From NCBI GenBank assembly GCA_904398655.1, contig CAJFPF010000128.1, positions 1 to 33,814 of the forward strand: DNA of 33,814 nt, written 5' to 3'. This stretch comes from an uncultured Anaerotruncus sp. GTDB taxonomy: Bacteria; Bacillota; Clostridia; Oscillospirales; Ruminococcaceae. This document shows, piece by piece, positions 1 through 8,219 of the stretch. How positions within the stretch are numbered: position 1 is the first letter of the stretch; the number at the start of each line of letters is the position of its first letter. The translations under genes were made by a program, and so were the position numbers. The notes beneath the pieces were generated by a model. The model ran no database searches, was not told the DNA's origin, and saw nothing but the letters and a program-made list of their open reading frames with translations.

Positions 1-279
1 AAGCACCTGCTGGTGGAGCTGGTGGGGATCTCCTATGAGGAAGCCTCCCAGATCGTGGAACGCTCACCGCTGGCAGCGCCAGTGTCCGATGTCATGGGAG
101 TGGCGATATTCGGCCATGACCTGCCTTATTACTGGGCTATGTTTTTCTACTATGGGAACGGTTATTGGTGGGAGGAGAAGGGTATTCCAGCGCAGCCAGA
201 GGATATGAACGCCTATGAAGCTCTGGAAAAGCGGATTATGGAGAAATACCACTTAAAGGAGCCGTTTATATGGACGTGA
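1..279 (+). CDS. Unknown protein, 3' part only
   Basis: The frame is open from base 1 and stops at 277-279, so this is the C-terminal part (92 codons) of a longer gene; the GTG at 13 has no convincing ribosome site and is probably internal. The visible protein is rich in aromatic residues (FFYYGNGYWW) and has no membrane segment or motif I recognise. It overlaps the next gene, a barstar-like inhibitor, by 10 bases, so the two were probably co-translated. A toxin or immunity locus is possible from that neighbour alone; nothing in this protein shows it. Confidence 0.6.
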   Translation, partial: KHLLVELVGISYEEASQIVERSPLAAPVSDVMGVAIFGHDLPYYWAMFFYYGNGYWWEEKGIPAQPEDMNAYEALEKRIMEKYHLKEPFIWT

Positions 280-574
280 AAGAGGTGTTCACCATTGACG
301 GCCGCCGCTTTTCCAACATAACCGGGTTTTATAACGAGGTGGAGCGGGTGTTTGCCTTTGGTTTGGACCGGAAGATTGGTCGGAACCTGAACGCCTTTAA
401 CGATATTCTCCGGGCGGCTTCGGGCGGCATGCGTATGGACATCCTATCCACATCCAGTGGCTGGCCTATGAAAAAAGCGTCCGCGATCTCGGGAAAGAGA
501 CCATGGGCACCATTACAGAAATCATTTTGGATACGGACCATTCCGGGCACGACTGTACCCTGGAGCGGCTCTGA
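270..574 (+). pseudogene. Barstar-like ribonuclease inhibitor, frameshifted
   Basis: The first 48 codons (270-413) encode a barstar-like start: IDGRRFSN, then GRNLNAFNDILR. The frame then runs into unrelated sequence. Stepping back one base at 413 restores GGFGRHAY, followed by IQWLAYEKSVRDLG and TITEIIL, and stops at 572-574. The joined product is about 101 residues, the usual length of barstar (a small intracellular inhibitor that plugs the active site of barnase-type RNases). The simplest reading is loss of one G from a GGGG run at 411-414, either a real mutation or a base-calling error. As written, translation continues to 671 as a 133-residue hybrid that overlaps the next gene. The family call rests on remembered barstar patterns, not on a search. 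No barnase-like partner is visible in the window. Confidence 0.6.
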
Positions 575-625
575 CCAAACCAATCCGGGCACGACTGTAC
601 CCTGGAACGGCTCTGACCAAACCAA
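542..625 (+). repeat. 42-bp direct tandem duplication, two copies
   Basis: Two adjacent copies, 542-583 and 584-625, differ at one base (565 versus 607, G to A). The unit contains the last codons and the TGA stop of the barstar-like frame, so the second copy lies outside that gene as a silent relic. Because 42 is a multiple of three, the frameshifted reading frame passes through both copies without a stop. Confidence 0.9.
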
Positions 626-640
626 AAAGGAGGCAATACT

Positions 641-1420
641 ATGGGACTTGACATCTACGCCGGAACACTGACCCGGTACTATTCTCACAACTGGAAAACC
701 GTTGTTCAGCAGTGGGCGGAGGAAAACGGCTATACCTTTCAAAAAATTACCTCAGATGGTGAGCCCGCTGACAACGAGGAAGAACTGTCCCCAGCTGAAG
801 TCCAGGCGGCGGTGGAGAACTGGCGGGATCAAATCCTTGCCGCCGTAGCCCAGCCGGACCAGCCGCCCTACACTCCCTGGACGGAGGATAACGAGCGCCC
901 CTATTACACCGACAAACCAGACTGGGACGCCTTTGGCGCCATGCTGCTGGTGGCCGCCTGTCATACTTATGGGGATCCGGTGCCGCCCAGCGTGGAGAAA
1001 AACTGGGACTTTGGGGGACATCCCCTGATTGCCCGTCTTGCGGCGGATAAGGAGCGGGTGTGGTCTCTGTTCCGTGGGGCTACCTGGTGGATTCCACTGC
1101 CGGATAGCTTTTTGTTCCAGGCACCCTTACCCACCGATGATCCGGCTATGATTGCCACCCTGGGCGGACTGCGGAAGGAATTGGAGAAGCTAAACCAGCT
1201 GGCGTGGCAGGCTGATGAGGACACCATCCTCAGCTGGACTGGCACTGAGGGCTACCCGGTAGATGGTGCTGTGGGGGCAGATGGGCATTATAGCAAGGCG
1301 GACATTCCAGAGCACACCCAGTATGGCACAGAATCCTTGGCGAAGTTCGCCTTTTCCATGTTCTGGCGGGCTATGCGGTTTGCGGAGGAGCAGCAGGTTC
1401 CGTTTCTACTGGATTACTAA
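641..1420 (+). CDS. Conserved-looking unknown protein, 259 aa
   Basis: Starts at ATG 641 behind a strong AAGGAGG at 627-633, 7 bases upstream. The 259-residue product is soluble and acidic, rich in Trp and Pro, and begins MGLDIYAGTLTRYYS. It has no signal peptide, membrane segment or catalytic motif I know. I have an impression of similar MGLDIY-starting hypothetical proteins in Clostridia but cannot name a family. It follows the barstar-like pseudogene closely and may belong to the same accessory operon. Its stop codon lies inside the arm of a 52-bp palindrome. A toxin-immunity or phage-related role would be a guess from context. Confidence 0.75.
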   Translation: MGLDIYAGTLTRYYSHNWKTVVQQWAEENGYTFQKITSDGEPADNEEELSPAEVQAAVENWRDQILAAVAQPDQPPYTPWTEDNERPYYTDKPDWDAFGAMLLVAACHTYGDPVPPSVEKNWDFGGHPLIARLAADKERVWSLFRGATWWIPLPDSFLFQAPLPTDDPAMIATLGGLRKELEKLNQLAWQADEDTILSWTGTEGYPVDGAVGADGHYSKADIPEHTQYGTESLAKFAFSMFWRAMRFAEEQQVPFLLDY

Positions 1421-1467
1421 TATACCAAGAGGGAATGACAATTGTCATTCCCTCTTGGTATATTAGT
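1416..1467. repeat. 52-bp perfect palindrome at gene end
   Basis: Two 26-base arms, 1416-1441 and 1442-1467, are exact reverse complements with no spacer. As RNA it would fold into a long hairpin directly after the stop codon at 1418-1420, so a bidirectional terminator or mRNA end-protector is the conservative reading. No T-run follows on either side, which is atypical for an intrinsic terminator. Confidence 0.9.
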
Positions 1468-1559
1468 GCTGGTATAGGAGAGCGATATAGCAATGAATCC
1501 GCTAAAGTGCGATTCCCATGCAATACCGCCTCTTTACAATTCGGAAGGTGAAGTCTAAC

Positions 1560-1874
1560 TCACATAGGATTTGCTTTGTCGTTGGCCAAACGAAATTGCT
1601 CTATGATCTCAGAAATGGCTCTCACTTGCTCTATGGTCAGACCAGCTACACTAACATTTTTCAGGCCGTCTTTCTCAACGCCTAAGAGACAGTCGGTGGA
1701 GACACCTAAAATCTGGCGGATCCTTAAAAGTGTTTCAAAAGAAGGCATCCGATCCCCAGATTCATACAGTCCAACCATAGATGGGGAAACGCCGATCTTT
1801 GCCGCTAATTGTCGTTGTGATAAGTGCCTTTCTTCGCGGAGACGTTTGAGAATTCTGGAAAAAGATACAATCAT
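1560..1874 (-). CDS. XRE-family transcriptional regulator
   Basis: This 104-residue protein carries a helix-turn-helix of the Cro/cI (HTH_3) type in residues 8-62. The recognisable elements are LKRLREERHLSQRQLAAKIG, then VSPSMVGLYESGDRMPSFETLLRI and a closing LGVSTDCLLG. The C-terminal 40 residues are probably a short dimerisation helix region. The start ATG at 1874 has AAGGCGGTG just upstream. It is transcribed away from the 78-residue gene at 1995 across a 120-base region containing mirrored promoter elements, so it most likely represses itself and that neighbour. A DNA-binding role is secure; the ligand or signal is unknown. Confidence 0.9.
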   Translation of the reverse strand: MIVSFSRILKRLREERHLSQRQLAAKIGVSPSMVGLYESGDRMPSFETLLRIRQILGVSTDCLLGVEKDGLKNVSVAGLTIEQVRAISEIIEQFRLANDKANPM

Positions 1875-1894
1875 GGAATCACCGCCTTGCCCTT

Positions 1895-1964
1895 AGTGTA
1901 CCATTTTGCCTAATTACTATTGGTTGTTATTGTTGTTGACTATTAGAAGTCATAATGTTACACT
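1895..1964. promoter_or_regulatory. Divergent promoter region with mirrored -10 half-sites
   Basis: The 11-base segments 1895-1905 and 1954-1964 are inverted copies with one mismatch. Each contains a TACACT -10-like hexamer reading outward, toward the XRE gene on one side and the small gene at 1995 on the other. For the rightward gene, TTGACT (1936-1941) lies 17 bases before TACACT (1959-1964), which makes a good sigma-A promoter. No equally good -35 is visible for the leftward promoter. The inverted half-sites are candidates for XRE binding. Confidence 0.55.
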
Positions 1965-1994
1965 GAAGGTAGATGCGACAGGAGGTGACACGTC

Positions 1995-2231
1995 GTGATG
2001 TCTAATGACTTTGAAGAGGCCTTTTCAAATTTTTTAGAGCGGAGAGAATTTGATCAGGCTTCCAATGCGCTATTTTCCATGGTGCGTATTTCTTTTATGG
2101 CCGGTTGGCTTGCTGCGGGAGGGAATCCGCCAATGCCGCAAAAGGTTTTTGAATTGATTCGGCCTGATTTGAAAAAAGATTTAGAAGGGGAATCAACTAT
2201 AGATCTTACGAACAATCATCATCTGCCCTAG
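1995..2231 (+). CDS. Small unknown protein divergent from XRE
   Basis: A GGAGGTG at 1981-1987 precedes both GTG 1995 and ATG 1998; either could be the start, giving 78 or 77 residues. The product has an acidic N-terminus, a mildly hydrophobic middle (SMVRISFMAGWLAAGG) too short and broken to be a clear membrane helix, and a polar tail. No family is recognised. A good promoter lies directly upstream and a hairpin follows at 2248-2298, so it is a single-gene unit, probably controlled by the divergent XRE repressor. Confidence 0.7.
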   Translation: MMSNDFEEAFSNFLERREFDQASNALFSMVRISFMAGWLAAGGNPPMPQKVFELIRPDLKKDLEGESTIDLTNNHHLP

Positions 2232-2247
2232 ATTTAGACCAGAAATT

Positions 2248-2298
2248 CGGAATGGAAGAACAGGGTACCCACAGAGGATACCCTGTTCTTCCATTCCG
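2248..2298. terminator. Bidirectional terminator hairpin
   Basis: A perfect 20-bp stem (2248-2267 with 2279-2298) with an 11-base loop lies between the small plus-strand gene and the end of the minus-strand ATPase gene, which converge on it. There is no strong T-run on either side, so efficiency is uncertain. Confidence 0.7.
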
Positions 2299-2312
2299 GC
2301 TAATAACCACAT

Positions 2313-5024
2313 TCATTTGAGCAATGGGAGAGGATCGCTGTTGGTAGATTCTGTCCGAAGCCCTCCACGCCGCCTAACAGACATAACAATTCCTGATAAT
2401 AGAGGGACAAACAGGCAATAACAAAGGACGGTCCTCAACTGGGAGAAGGAGAGCGGCACCGTCTGGAATAGGGTAGAGAGTAGAGGATGCCAAAGGGCCA
2501 GGCAGAGCAATCCCAAAGAGATGAGGGCAGCACCAATCAGCTTCCAGTTATTGAAAAATGGAATGGAAAACAGACCCTTCCGCTCGCTTTTGCATTCAAA
2601 GACATGGATCAACTGCATTAGCACAAGGGCTGTCAACGCGCCGGTACGGGCCAAAGCAATGTCGCCAAAAGAAGATTTATAGAGGGAGACAAAGACCCCC
2701 AGGGTGCACAGGCCAATGAGCAGTCCCCGAATGACAATCGTGAAAGCCAGGCCGTTGGAAAAGACCGATTCATCTGCCCGCCGAGGTTTTTGGCGCATCA
2801 CATCCTCCTCCGCTGGCTCCAATCCCAGAGCAATGGCAGGCAACCCGTCGGTAGCCAAATTGACCAGCAGGATTTGAATGGGCAACAATGGTACTGGCAT
2901 CCCCATCAGCATCGCAAAAAACATCGTGACCACTTCACCAATATTACAGGAAAATAGATAACGAATAAACTTACGGATATTCTGATAGATGACGCGCCCC
3001 TCCTCCACTGCGGCCACCAAAGTGGCAAAATTGTCATCCATCAATACGACAGACGAGGCCTCTTTGGTCACATCCGTTCCAGTAATTCCCATAGCAACGC
3101 CAATATCCGCTTCCTTTATAGCGGGCGCATCGTTCACACCGTCTCCGGTCATGGCTACGATATTCCCCTGACGTTTGAGGGCGCGTACAATCCGCAACTT
3201 ATGAGCCGGGGTGACCCGGGCAAATACGGAAATGTCCGGAATCTGCCGGGCCAGTTGGTCATCACTCATCGTATCCAATTCTTTTCCAGTAACTACCCGC
3301 CCATCTACAGGGCAGATTCCCAAGTCACACGCGATTGCCCGAGCGGTAATTGCATGGTCACCGGTAATCATGATAGGCCGAATCCCCGCTTGCCGGCATT
3401 TGTGCACTGCCTCTAAAGCCTCTGGTCTTGGGGGATCGATCATCCCTGCCAACCCAACAAACACCAAATTTTGCTCTACCACGTCCGATTCAGAACCGGC
3501 CTTCCGGAATGCGAACCCCAATACCCGGAGCGCCTGGGAGGCCATTTGATCATTCCACTGCAAAATCCGCTTGCGAATGGAAGGGGAGAGGGGCCGGGAT
3601 CCATTGGAGGATAGGTAATGGGTGCAGCGCTCTAGTAATAAATCGGGGGCTCCTTTACAAAATAGGAATGCCTGCCCATCCTCTCTCCGGACTCCCAAAC
3701 TCATCATTTTGCGTGTAGAGTCAAAGGGAACCTCTCGTCCGATGCGATAGGGGCGGTTTTCTCGGTAGATTCCGGCTTTGGCGGCCAGTACCAATAGAGC
3801 CGCTTCCGTGGGTTCGCCAACCGTTCGCAATTGGGCGCTGCCTTTGTCAATGGGGGAGATATCGGCGTTGTTACAGAGAATCGCAATATCCAACAGGCAC
3901 ATCAAGTCTGAACGCTCCGTTGGGCGGATGGAGCGTCCATCCTGTGTGAAGGAGCCATTCGACTCCATTCCACTGCCCCCCACTTCTACACAGATGTTAG
4001 GGGTCTGGAGTACGCGGACCGTCATACGGTTTTCTGTCAGGGTACCGGTTTTATCCGAACAGATGACATTGGCACAGCCCAGGGTTTCCACAGCGTGCAG
4101 CCTCCGGATCAAAGCCCCCCGGCGCACCATCCGCCCCACTGAGAGCGCCAGCGCGATGGTGACGACAGCCGGAAGCCCTTCGGGAATGGCAGCGACCGCT
4201 AAGGAGATCCCCACCAATACCATGGAAAAAGGGTCTTCCCCCCGCAGAATCCCCGCGAGAGCGACGACGAAGCAGATGATTAGACAGCCAATTCCAATGA
4301 TTCGGCTCATGTGTGCCAATCGTTTTTGCAGTGGGGTGGGTTGCGCCTCAATTCCGCCCAACATATCGGCAATTTTTCCCATTTCTGTATTGGCGCCAGT
4401 TGCGCGAACTCGGCAGATCGCCTTACCCCGAGGAACCATCGTCCCCATATAGACCTGGCTGGCTTTTGGAGGGTCGGAGAGGCCAGAGCAGGGGAATTTT
4501 TCTATAGGGATGGATTCTCCGCTGAGCATGGATTCATCGCAGCATAGCCCCTGTGCCTCCAGTACCAGCCCATCTGCTGGGACTCGATCCCCTGCCTTTA
4601 AACAAAATAGGTCGCCTGGAACCACCTGAGAAGCCGGAATATTGGACAATTCTCCATCTCGGATAACTGAAGCAGTGGGGGCGGCCATTTCCCCTAACTT
4701 TTCCAATGTCTTTTCTGTACGGAACTCCTGGAAAAAGCCCAACAATGCGTTGACAAAGACAATGATAATAATGGTAAAAGCTTCGCTTATCTCTCCTAAA
4801 AAAGCGGATAGCACAGTAGCTGCCAATAGAATTAGCACCATGGCATCTTTGAACTGGCCTGCAAATAATTTCAATACACCAGCTTTGGCGGAAGAACGGA
4901 TCACATTTTCCCCATATTCGTCCAGAAGGTTTTGGGCTTGTCGGTTGGTGAGCCCCTGCAACTTCTCCACAGAATCTTCAGTCCTTTCCCATTGGTTTTG
5001 CGGTCCAAACAGCTTGTTTTGCAT
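2313..5024 (-). CDS. P-type Ca2+-transporting ATPase (SERCA/PMCA-like)
   Basis: This is a roughly 903-residue P2-type cation pump that would export Ca2+ from the cytoplasm at the cost of ATP. It shows the actuator motif LSGESIPIEK, the phosphorylation motif DKTGTLTE (Asp about residue 324) and the hinge TGDGVNDAPAIKEADIGVAMG. The ion-site helices resemble SERCA: VAAIPEGLPAVVT in M4 and NLATDGLPAIALGLEP in M6. N- and C-terminal membrane bundles are complete, so it appears intact. The frame extends to a TTG at 5072, but the ATG at 5024 gives the natural N-terminus (MQNKLFG) and avoids starting inside the upstream terminator. Its ribosome site is weak. It stands alone between terminators. Ca2+ specificity is inferred from M4 and M6; Mn2+ is possible. 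Confidence 0.93.
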   Translation of the reverse strand: MQNKLFGPQNQWERTEDSVEKLQGLTNRQAQNLLDEYGENVIRSSAKAGVLKLFAGQFKDAMVLILLAATVLSAFLGEISEAFTIIIIVFVNALLGFFQEFRTEKTLEKLGEMAAPTASVIRDGELSNIPASQVVPGDLFCLKAGDRVPADGLVLEAQGLCCDESMLSGESIPIEKFPCSGLSDPPKASQVYMGTMVPRGKAICRVRATGANTEMGKIADMLGGIEAQPTPLQKRLAHMSRIIGIGCLIICFVVALAGILRGEDPFSMVLVGISLAVAAIPEGLPAVVTIALALSVGRMVRRGALIRRLHAVETLGCANVICSDKTGTLTENRMTVRVLQTPNICVEVGGSGMESNGSFTQDGRSIRPTERSDLMCLLDIAILCNNADISPIDKGSAQLRTVGEPTEAALLVLAAKAGIYRENRPYRIGREVPFDSTRKMMSLGVRREDGQAFLFCKGAPDLLLERCTHYLSSNGSRPLSPSIRKRILQWNDQMASQALRVLGFAFRKAGSESDVVEQNLVFVGLAGMIDPPRPEALEAVHKCRQAGIRPIMITGDHAITARAIACDLGICPVDGRVVTGKELDTMSDDQLARQIPDISVFARVTPAHKLRIVRALKRQGNIVAMTGDGVNDAPAIKEADIGVAMGITGTDVTKEASSVVLMDDNFATLVAAVEEGRVIYQNIRKFIRYLFSCNIGEVVTMFFAMLMGMPVPLLPIQILLVNLATDGLPAIALGLEPAEEDVMRQKPRRADESVFSNGLAFTIVIRGLLIGLCTLGVFVSLYKSSFGDIALARTGALTALVLMQLIHVFECKSERKGLFSIPFFNNWKLIGAALISLGLLCLALWHPLLSTLFQTVPLSFSQLRTVLCYCLFVPLLSGIVMSVRRRGGLRTESTNSDPLPLLK

Positions 5025-5041
5025 GTCCCTGCACCATACAT

Positions 5042-5072
5042 ATTCTAGAAGAAGATGGGTTATTCCTGGCAA
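5042..5072 (-). promoter_or_regulatory. Possible promoter of the Ca2+-ATPase gene
   Basis: Reading leftward, TTGCCA (5072-5067) and TAGAAT (5047-5042) are separated by 19 bases, longer than ideal. It sits between the RND terminator and the ATPase start, where a promoter is expected. Confidence 0.35.
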
Positions 5073-5113
5073 AAAAGTCCCTAGCCGCAGGATGTGCGGC
5101 TAGGGACTTTTTT
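5071..5113. terminator. Strong bidirectional intrinsic terminator
   Basis: A 19-bp perfect stem (5071-5089 with 5095-5113) has a 5-base loop. The GC-rich core is flanked by an A-run on one side and a T-run on the other, so it reads as a terminator on both strands. It lies just after the RND transporter stop codon and separates that operon from the ATPase gene. Confidence 0.9.
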
Positions 5114-5127
5114 CTAGAGGTTATCAT

Positions 5128-8100
5128 TTAATGGGTGATCAATTCTTCCTGAGAAAGTTCAGGCTTGGGTTTTTTCGCTTGGATATCTTCCTGATTTTCA
5201 TATTCTTTATGGGGTTTCCCGCGGAAGAGCAGATAGAAGGTAGGGAGCAACAGCAGCGTCAAAATTGTGGAGGCGGTAAGGCCGCCTACAATAACCACAG
5301 CCATGCCCTGCATGGTCTCCGCTCCGTCTCCAATTCCCATGGCCATGGGGATCATGGAGAGAACCGTGGTCAAGGTGGTCATGAGGATAGGACGCAAACG
5401 GCTTTTTCCTGCATAGACCAAAGCGGTCTCGGCGTCCATACTGCCGCGGTATTGGTTGGCGGTATCGATGAACAGAATACCGTTGTTCACCACGGTACCG
5501 ACCAGCATCAGGAAGCCGATTAAAGAAACCATACTCAAAGTGACCTGGGAGATCAGCATCAGTAGCAGGGAACCAATGAGAGAGAAGGGGATACAGATCA
5601 TGACGATGATAGAGAACCGCATGGATTCAAATTGGATGGCCATGACCATAAAGACCAGCCATACCGCGACCGCCAGGGCGCCGAACAACGCGCTGAATTC
5701 CTCATTCATGCTCTCGGTCATATCATTCTGACTAATGGAAACACCTGTAGGCAGTTCCATCTGCGCAACCTGCTGAGTGATTTCTGTGGGAGCGGTGAGT
5801 TGCGCAGCAGTAGTGGGTTGCCCTGTAATGGTCACTACATACTGGTTATTTCTGCGGTCGATACTCTGGGGGGCATTAGAGTACTCAATAGAGGCGACAT
5901 CCAACAGAGGAATCTGCCGGCCACTGGGCGCGTTGATCATCAACCCGGACAGATCTGCCACGGTCTCATAACTTCCTTTGGGATATTCCACCACAATATC
6001 ATATTCATGGCCATCTATCCGCAAGGTATCTGGGGTGGTGCCAGACATGACCCCATAGACCGAGGAAACTACCTGCGCAGGAGTGAGCCCTGCAGCGGTG
6101 GCTTTAATGGGATCGACGACCACTTCTGCCTGGGGATCACCGGAGGTGAGGGAGGAGGAAACATGGACAATATCCGGATGTTGGCGCATCAACTCCTCCA
6201 CCTGTAGGGAGGCCTCCCTCAAAACATCCAAATCGTTCCCCTGGAGGTTGACCTGAGCATTCCCGCCGCCGGTGAGAGCGGTCATCATGCTTTGGGCAGA
6301 GACGGTGACTTCGCAATTTCGGTAATCTTTGGTCTGCTCCCGCCAGGTATCCACCCATTCATCTGTGGACTTCTCCCGCTCATCCTTCAGATAGACCGTA
6401 ATGGAGGAATCTGCGGTACTGGTGGAGAACATGGATCCACCGCCACCAGAAACGGAGTAGCGCTCGACATCGGGCGACGCAGCTACCATCTCTTCCAGGG
6501 AGACTAAAGTTTTATCCAGCTCCTCCAGTTTGAGACCGGGCTTTGTATCCACCTCAATAGAAACCATGCCCTGGTCGATGTCGGGCATCAATTCCATATG
6601 GATAAAAGGCATCATGGCAAATGAAATGACCAACAGAGCCACTGAGACAAAAACAACGAGGCCTTTGTGACGGAATGTTTTCTTCAAAAATCTTCCATAG
6701 ACATCTTCGATTTTTGTCAGATACCTGGTGACCGGCCAGCCGTCTTTTTCCACGGGCGTCAACCGGTAGAAGAGCAAGGGTACCAGGCTCAATGCTGAGA
6801 CCAGAGAAGCACACAAACCAAACACAATGGTGAATCCCAGCTGTTGGAACATCTGTCCCGATAGGCCTTCCATGATGCTGATCGGAAGGAATACCACAAT
6901 GGTAGTGATTGTAGAGGCGATGACCGAGCTTGTGACGATTTTGGTGCCTTCCAAAGCAGCTTCACGATAGGTCATTCTCTGTTCACGGCGTTGGAAACAG
7001 CTTTCCAACACGACGATGGAGTTATCCACCATCATACCAACAGCGATAACTAGGCCGCCCAAGGAGACGACATTTAGGGAGAAGCCAGCAAAATTCATCA
7101 GGATCAGCGTCACCAGGACGGACATAGGGATGGAACTACCCACGATCAAAGAAGCTTTCCAATCTCCAAAGAAGAAGAATAGAACCGCCATACATAGGAT
7201 TACAGCAGAGATCAAAGTGGAAAATACCGCTTGAATAGAGCTGAGAATCTGTTCACTGGTGTCGTTGATAACTTCCAGCTGCACCCCCATATTTTGAGCG
7301 TTAATCCGTTCCAACTCCTGATTTACTGCACGGGTTACATCCAGGGTACTGGCGCTCTGGCGTTTAGAAATGGAGAGCATAACCATTTCTTCACCGTTAT
7401 AACGGCTGATAGAGGATGCCTCCTCTGTAGCCTGGTAAACGTTGGCCACATCTGACAAACGGATTACTTGGCCGGTAGAAAGCGTGATGGGGATTGTTTT
7501 GAGGCTCTCTACAGAGTTGTAGTCCACCTCACCGCGCAAGGAGAGGGATTGGTCCCCTCGATCCACATCGCCGGCAGGAATGGAAAAATTGGCAGCACCA
7601 ATAAAGTTTGCAATGGTACTCATATCCAGATGATATTGGTTCATCCGCTCTTCCATGAGCTCCACACTGATGTAATCCGAGCTGCCGCCCATGACTTCTA
7701 CGGAAGCCACGCCTCCAATTTTTTCAAATTCTGGAGTGATCTCATCATCGATATAGTTCAGCAGGTCCACATCGCCGGTGGCCCGCGCCGCCAGGGTGAT
7801 GGTGGCCATCATGTCCATGCTGATCTCGATAACAGTGGGGCTTTCCACATCATCTGGCAGAAGGGTGTTGATCATATCCAAGTTTTCTTGGAGATCCATA
7901 TGTGCCACATCCATATTGGTGCCATATTCCATCTCTAGCATCACCAGAGATAAACTATCGCTGGATGTGGATTGTATGCTTTTCACACCACTTAAAGTGG
8001 AGACAGCATCCTCTACCTGGCTTGTGACCAGGTCTTCCACCTCTTCAGGACCCGCTCCCGGATAGATAGAAACCACAATCAACATGGGCATTTCGATATC

Positions 8101-8214
8101 CGGCATCAGTTCCATAGGAGTCCCTACGATGGAGGTGAAACCAAAGATAATCAGCGTCAGGACAACGATAATGACTGTCACCGGACGCCGCAGGACCATT
8201 CTGGTAAAATTCAT
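5128..8214 (-). CDS. RND-family efflux transporter (AcrB/SwrC-like)
   Basis: At 1028 residues this matches full-length hydrophobe/amphiphile efflux RND pumps: two repeats, each with one plus five membrane helices and a large extracytoplasmic porter domain. The N-terminus VLRRPVTVIIVVLTLIIFGF is typical helix 1. The helix 4 proton-relay region reads GMMVDNSIVVLES, keeping the first Asp of the AcrB DD pair but having Asn at the second. The helix 10 region has VVNNGILFID, with Asn where AcrB has its relay Lys. It starts at ATG 8214, 5 bases after the adaptor stop, with GGAGGG inside the adaptor's 3' end. It would form a pump with that adaptor, without an outer-membrane channel if the host is monoderm as inferred. 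The substrate is unknown. Confidence 0.93.
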   Translation of the reverse strand: MNFTRMVLRRPVTVIIVVLTLIIFGFTSIVGTPMELMPDIEMPMLIVVSIYPGAGPEEVEDLVTSQVEDAVSTLSGVKSIQSTSSDSLSLVMLEMEYGTNMDVAHMDLQENLDMINTLLPDDVESPTVIEISMDMMATITLAARATGDVDLLNYIDDEITPEFEKIGGVASVEVMGGSSDYISVELMEERMNQYHLDMSTIANFIGAANFSIPAGDVDRGDQSLSLRGEVDYNSVESLKTIPITLSTGQVIRLSDVANVYQATEEASSISRYNGEEMVMLSISKRQSASTLDVTRAVNQELERINAQNMGVQLEVINDTSEQILSSIQAVFSTLISAVILCMAVLFFFFGDWKASLIVGSSIPMSVLVTLILMNFAGFSLNVVSLGGLVIAVGMMVDNSIVVLESCFQRREQRMTYREAALEGTKIVTSSVIASTITTIVVFLPISIMEGLSGQMFQQLGFTIVFGLCASLVSALSLVPLLFYRLTPVEKDGWPVTRYLTKIEDVYGRFLKKTFRHKGLVVFVSVALLVISFAMMPFIHMELMPDIDQGMVSIEVDTKPGLKLEELDKTLVSLEEMVAASPDVERYSVSGGGGSMFSTSTADSSITVYLKDEREKSTDEWVDTWREQTKDYRNCEVTVSAQSMMTALTGGGNAQVNLQGNDLDVLREASLQVEELMRQHPDIVHVSSSLTSGDPQAEVVVDPIKATAAGLTPAQVVSSVYGVMSGTTPDTLRIDGHEYDIVVEYPKGSYETVADLSGLMINAPSGRQIPLLDVASIEYSNAPQSIDRRNNQYVVTITGQPTTAAQLTAPTEITQQVAQMELPTGVSISQNDMTESMNEEFSALFGALAVAVWLVFMVMAIQFESMRFSIIVMICIPFSLIGSLLLMLISQVTLSMVSLIGFLMLVGTVVNNGILFIDTANQYRGSMDAETALVYAGKSRLRPILMTTLTTVLSMIPMAMGIGDGAETMQGMAVVIVGGLTASTILTLLLLPTFYLLFRGKPHKEYENQEDIQAKKPKPELSQEELITH

Positions 8215-8219
8215 AATCC

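Noticed and set aside
408-418. Programmed -1 frameshift in the barstar-like gene
   Set aside because: There is no XXXYYYZ slippery heptamer or clear downstream stimulator; a lost G is simpler.
414-671. Run-on part of the barstar-like frame as a genuine 133-residue protein
   Set aside because: The alternative frame restores family-like sequence at once, and the run-on part is repetitive and overlaps the next gene's start.
3778-4452. 224-codon plus-strand frame opposite the Ca2+-ATPase gene
   Set aside because: It is antisense to conserved P-type ATPase motifs and has no ribosome site.
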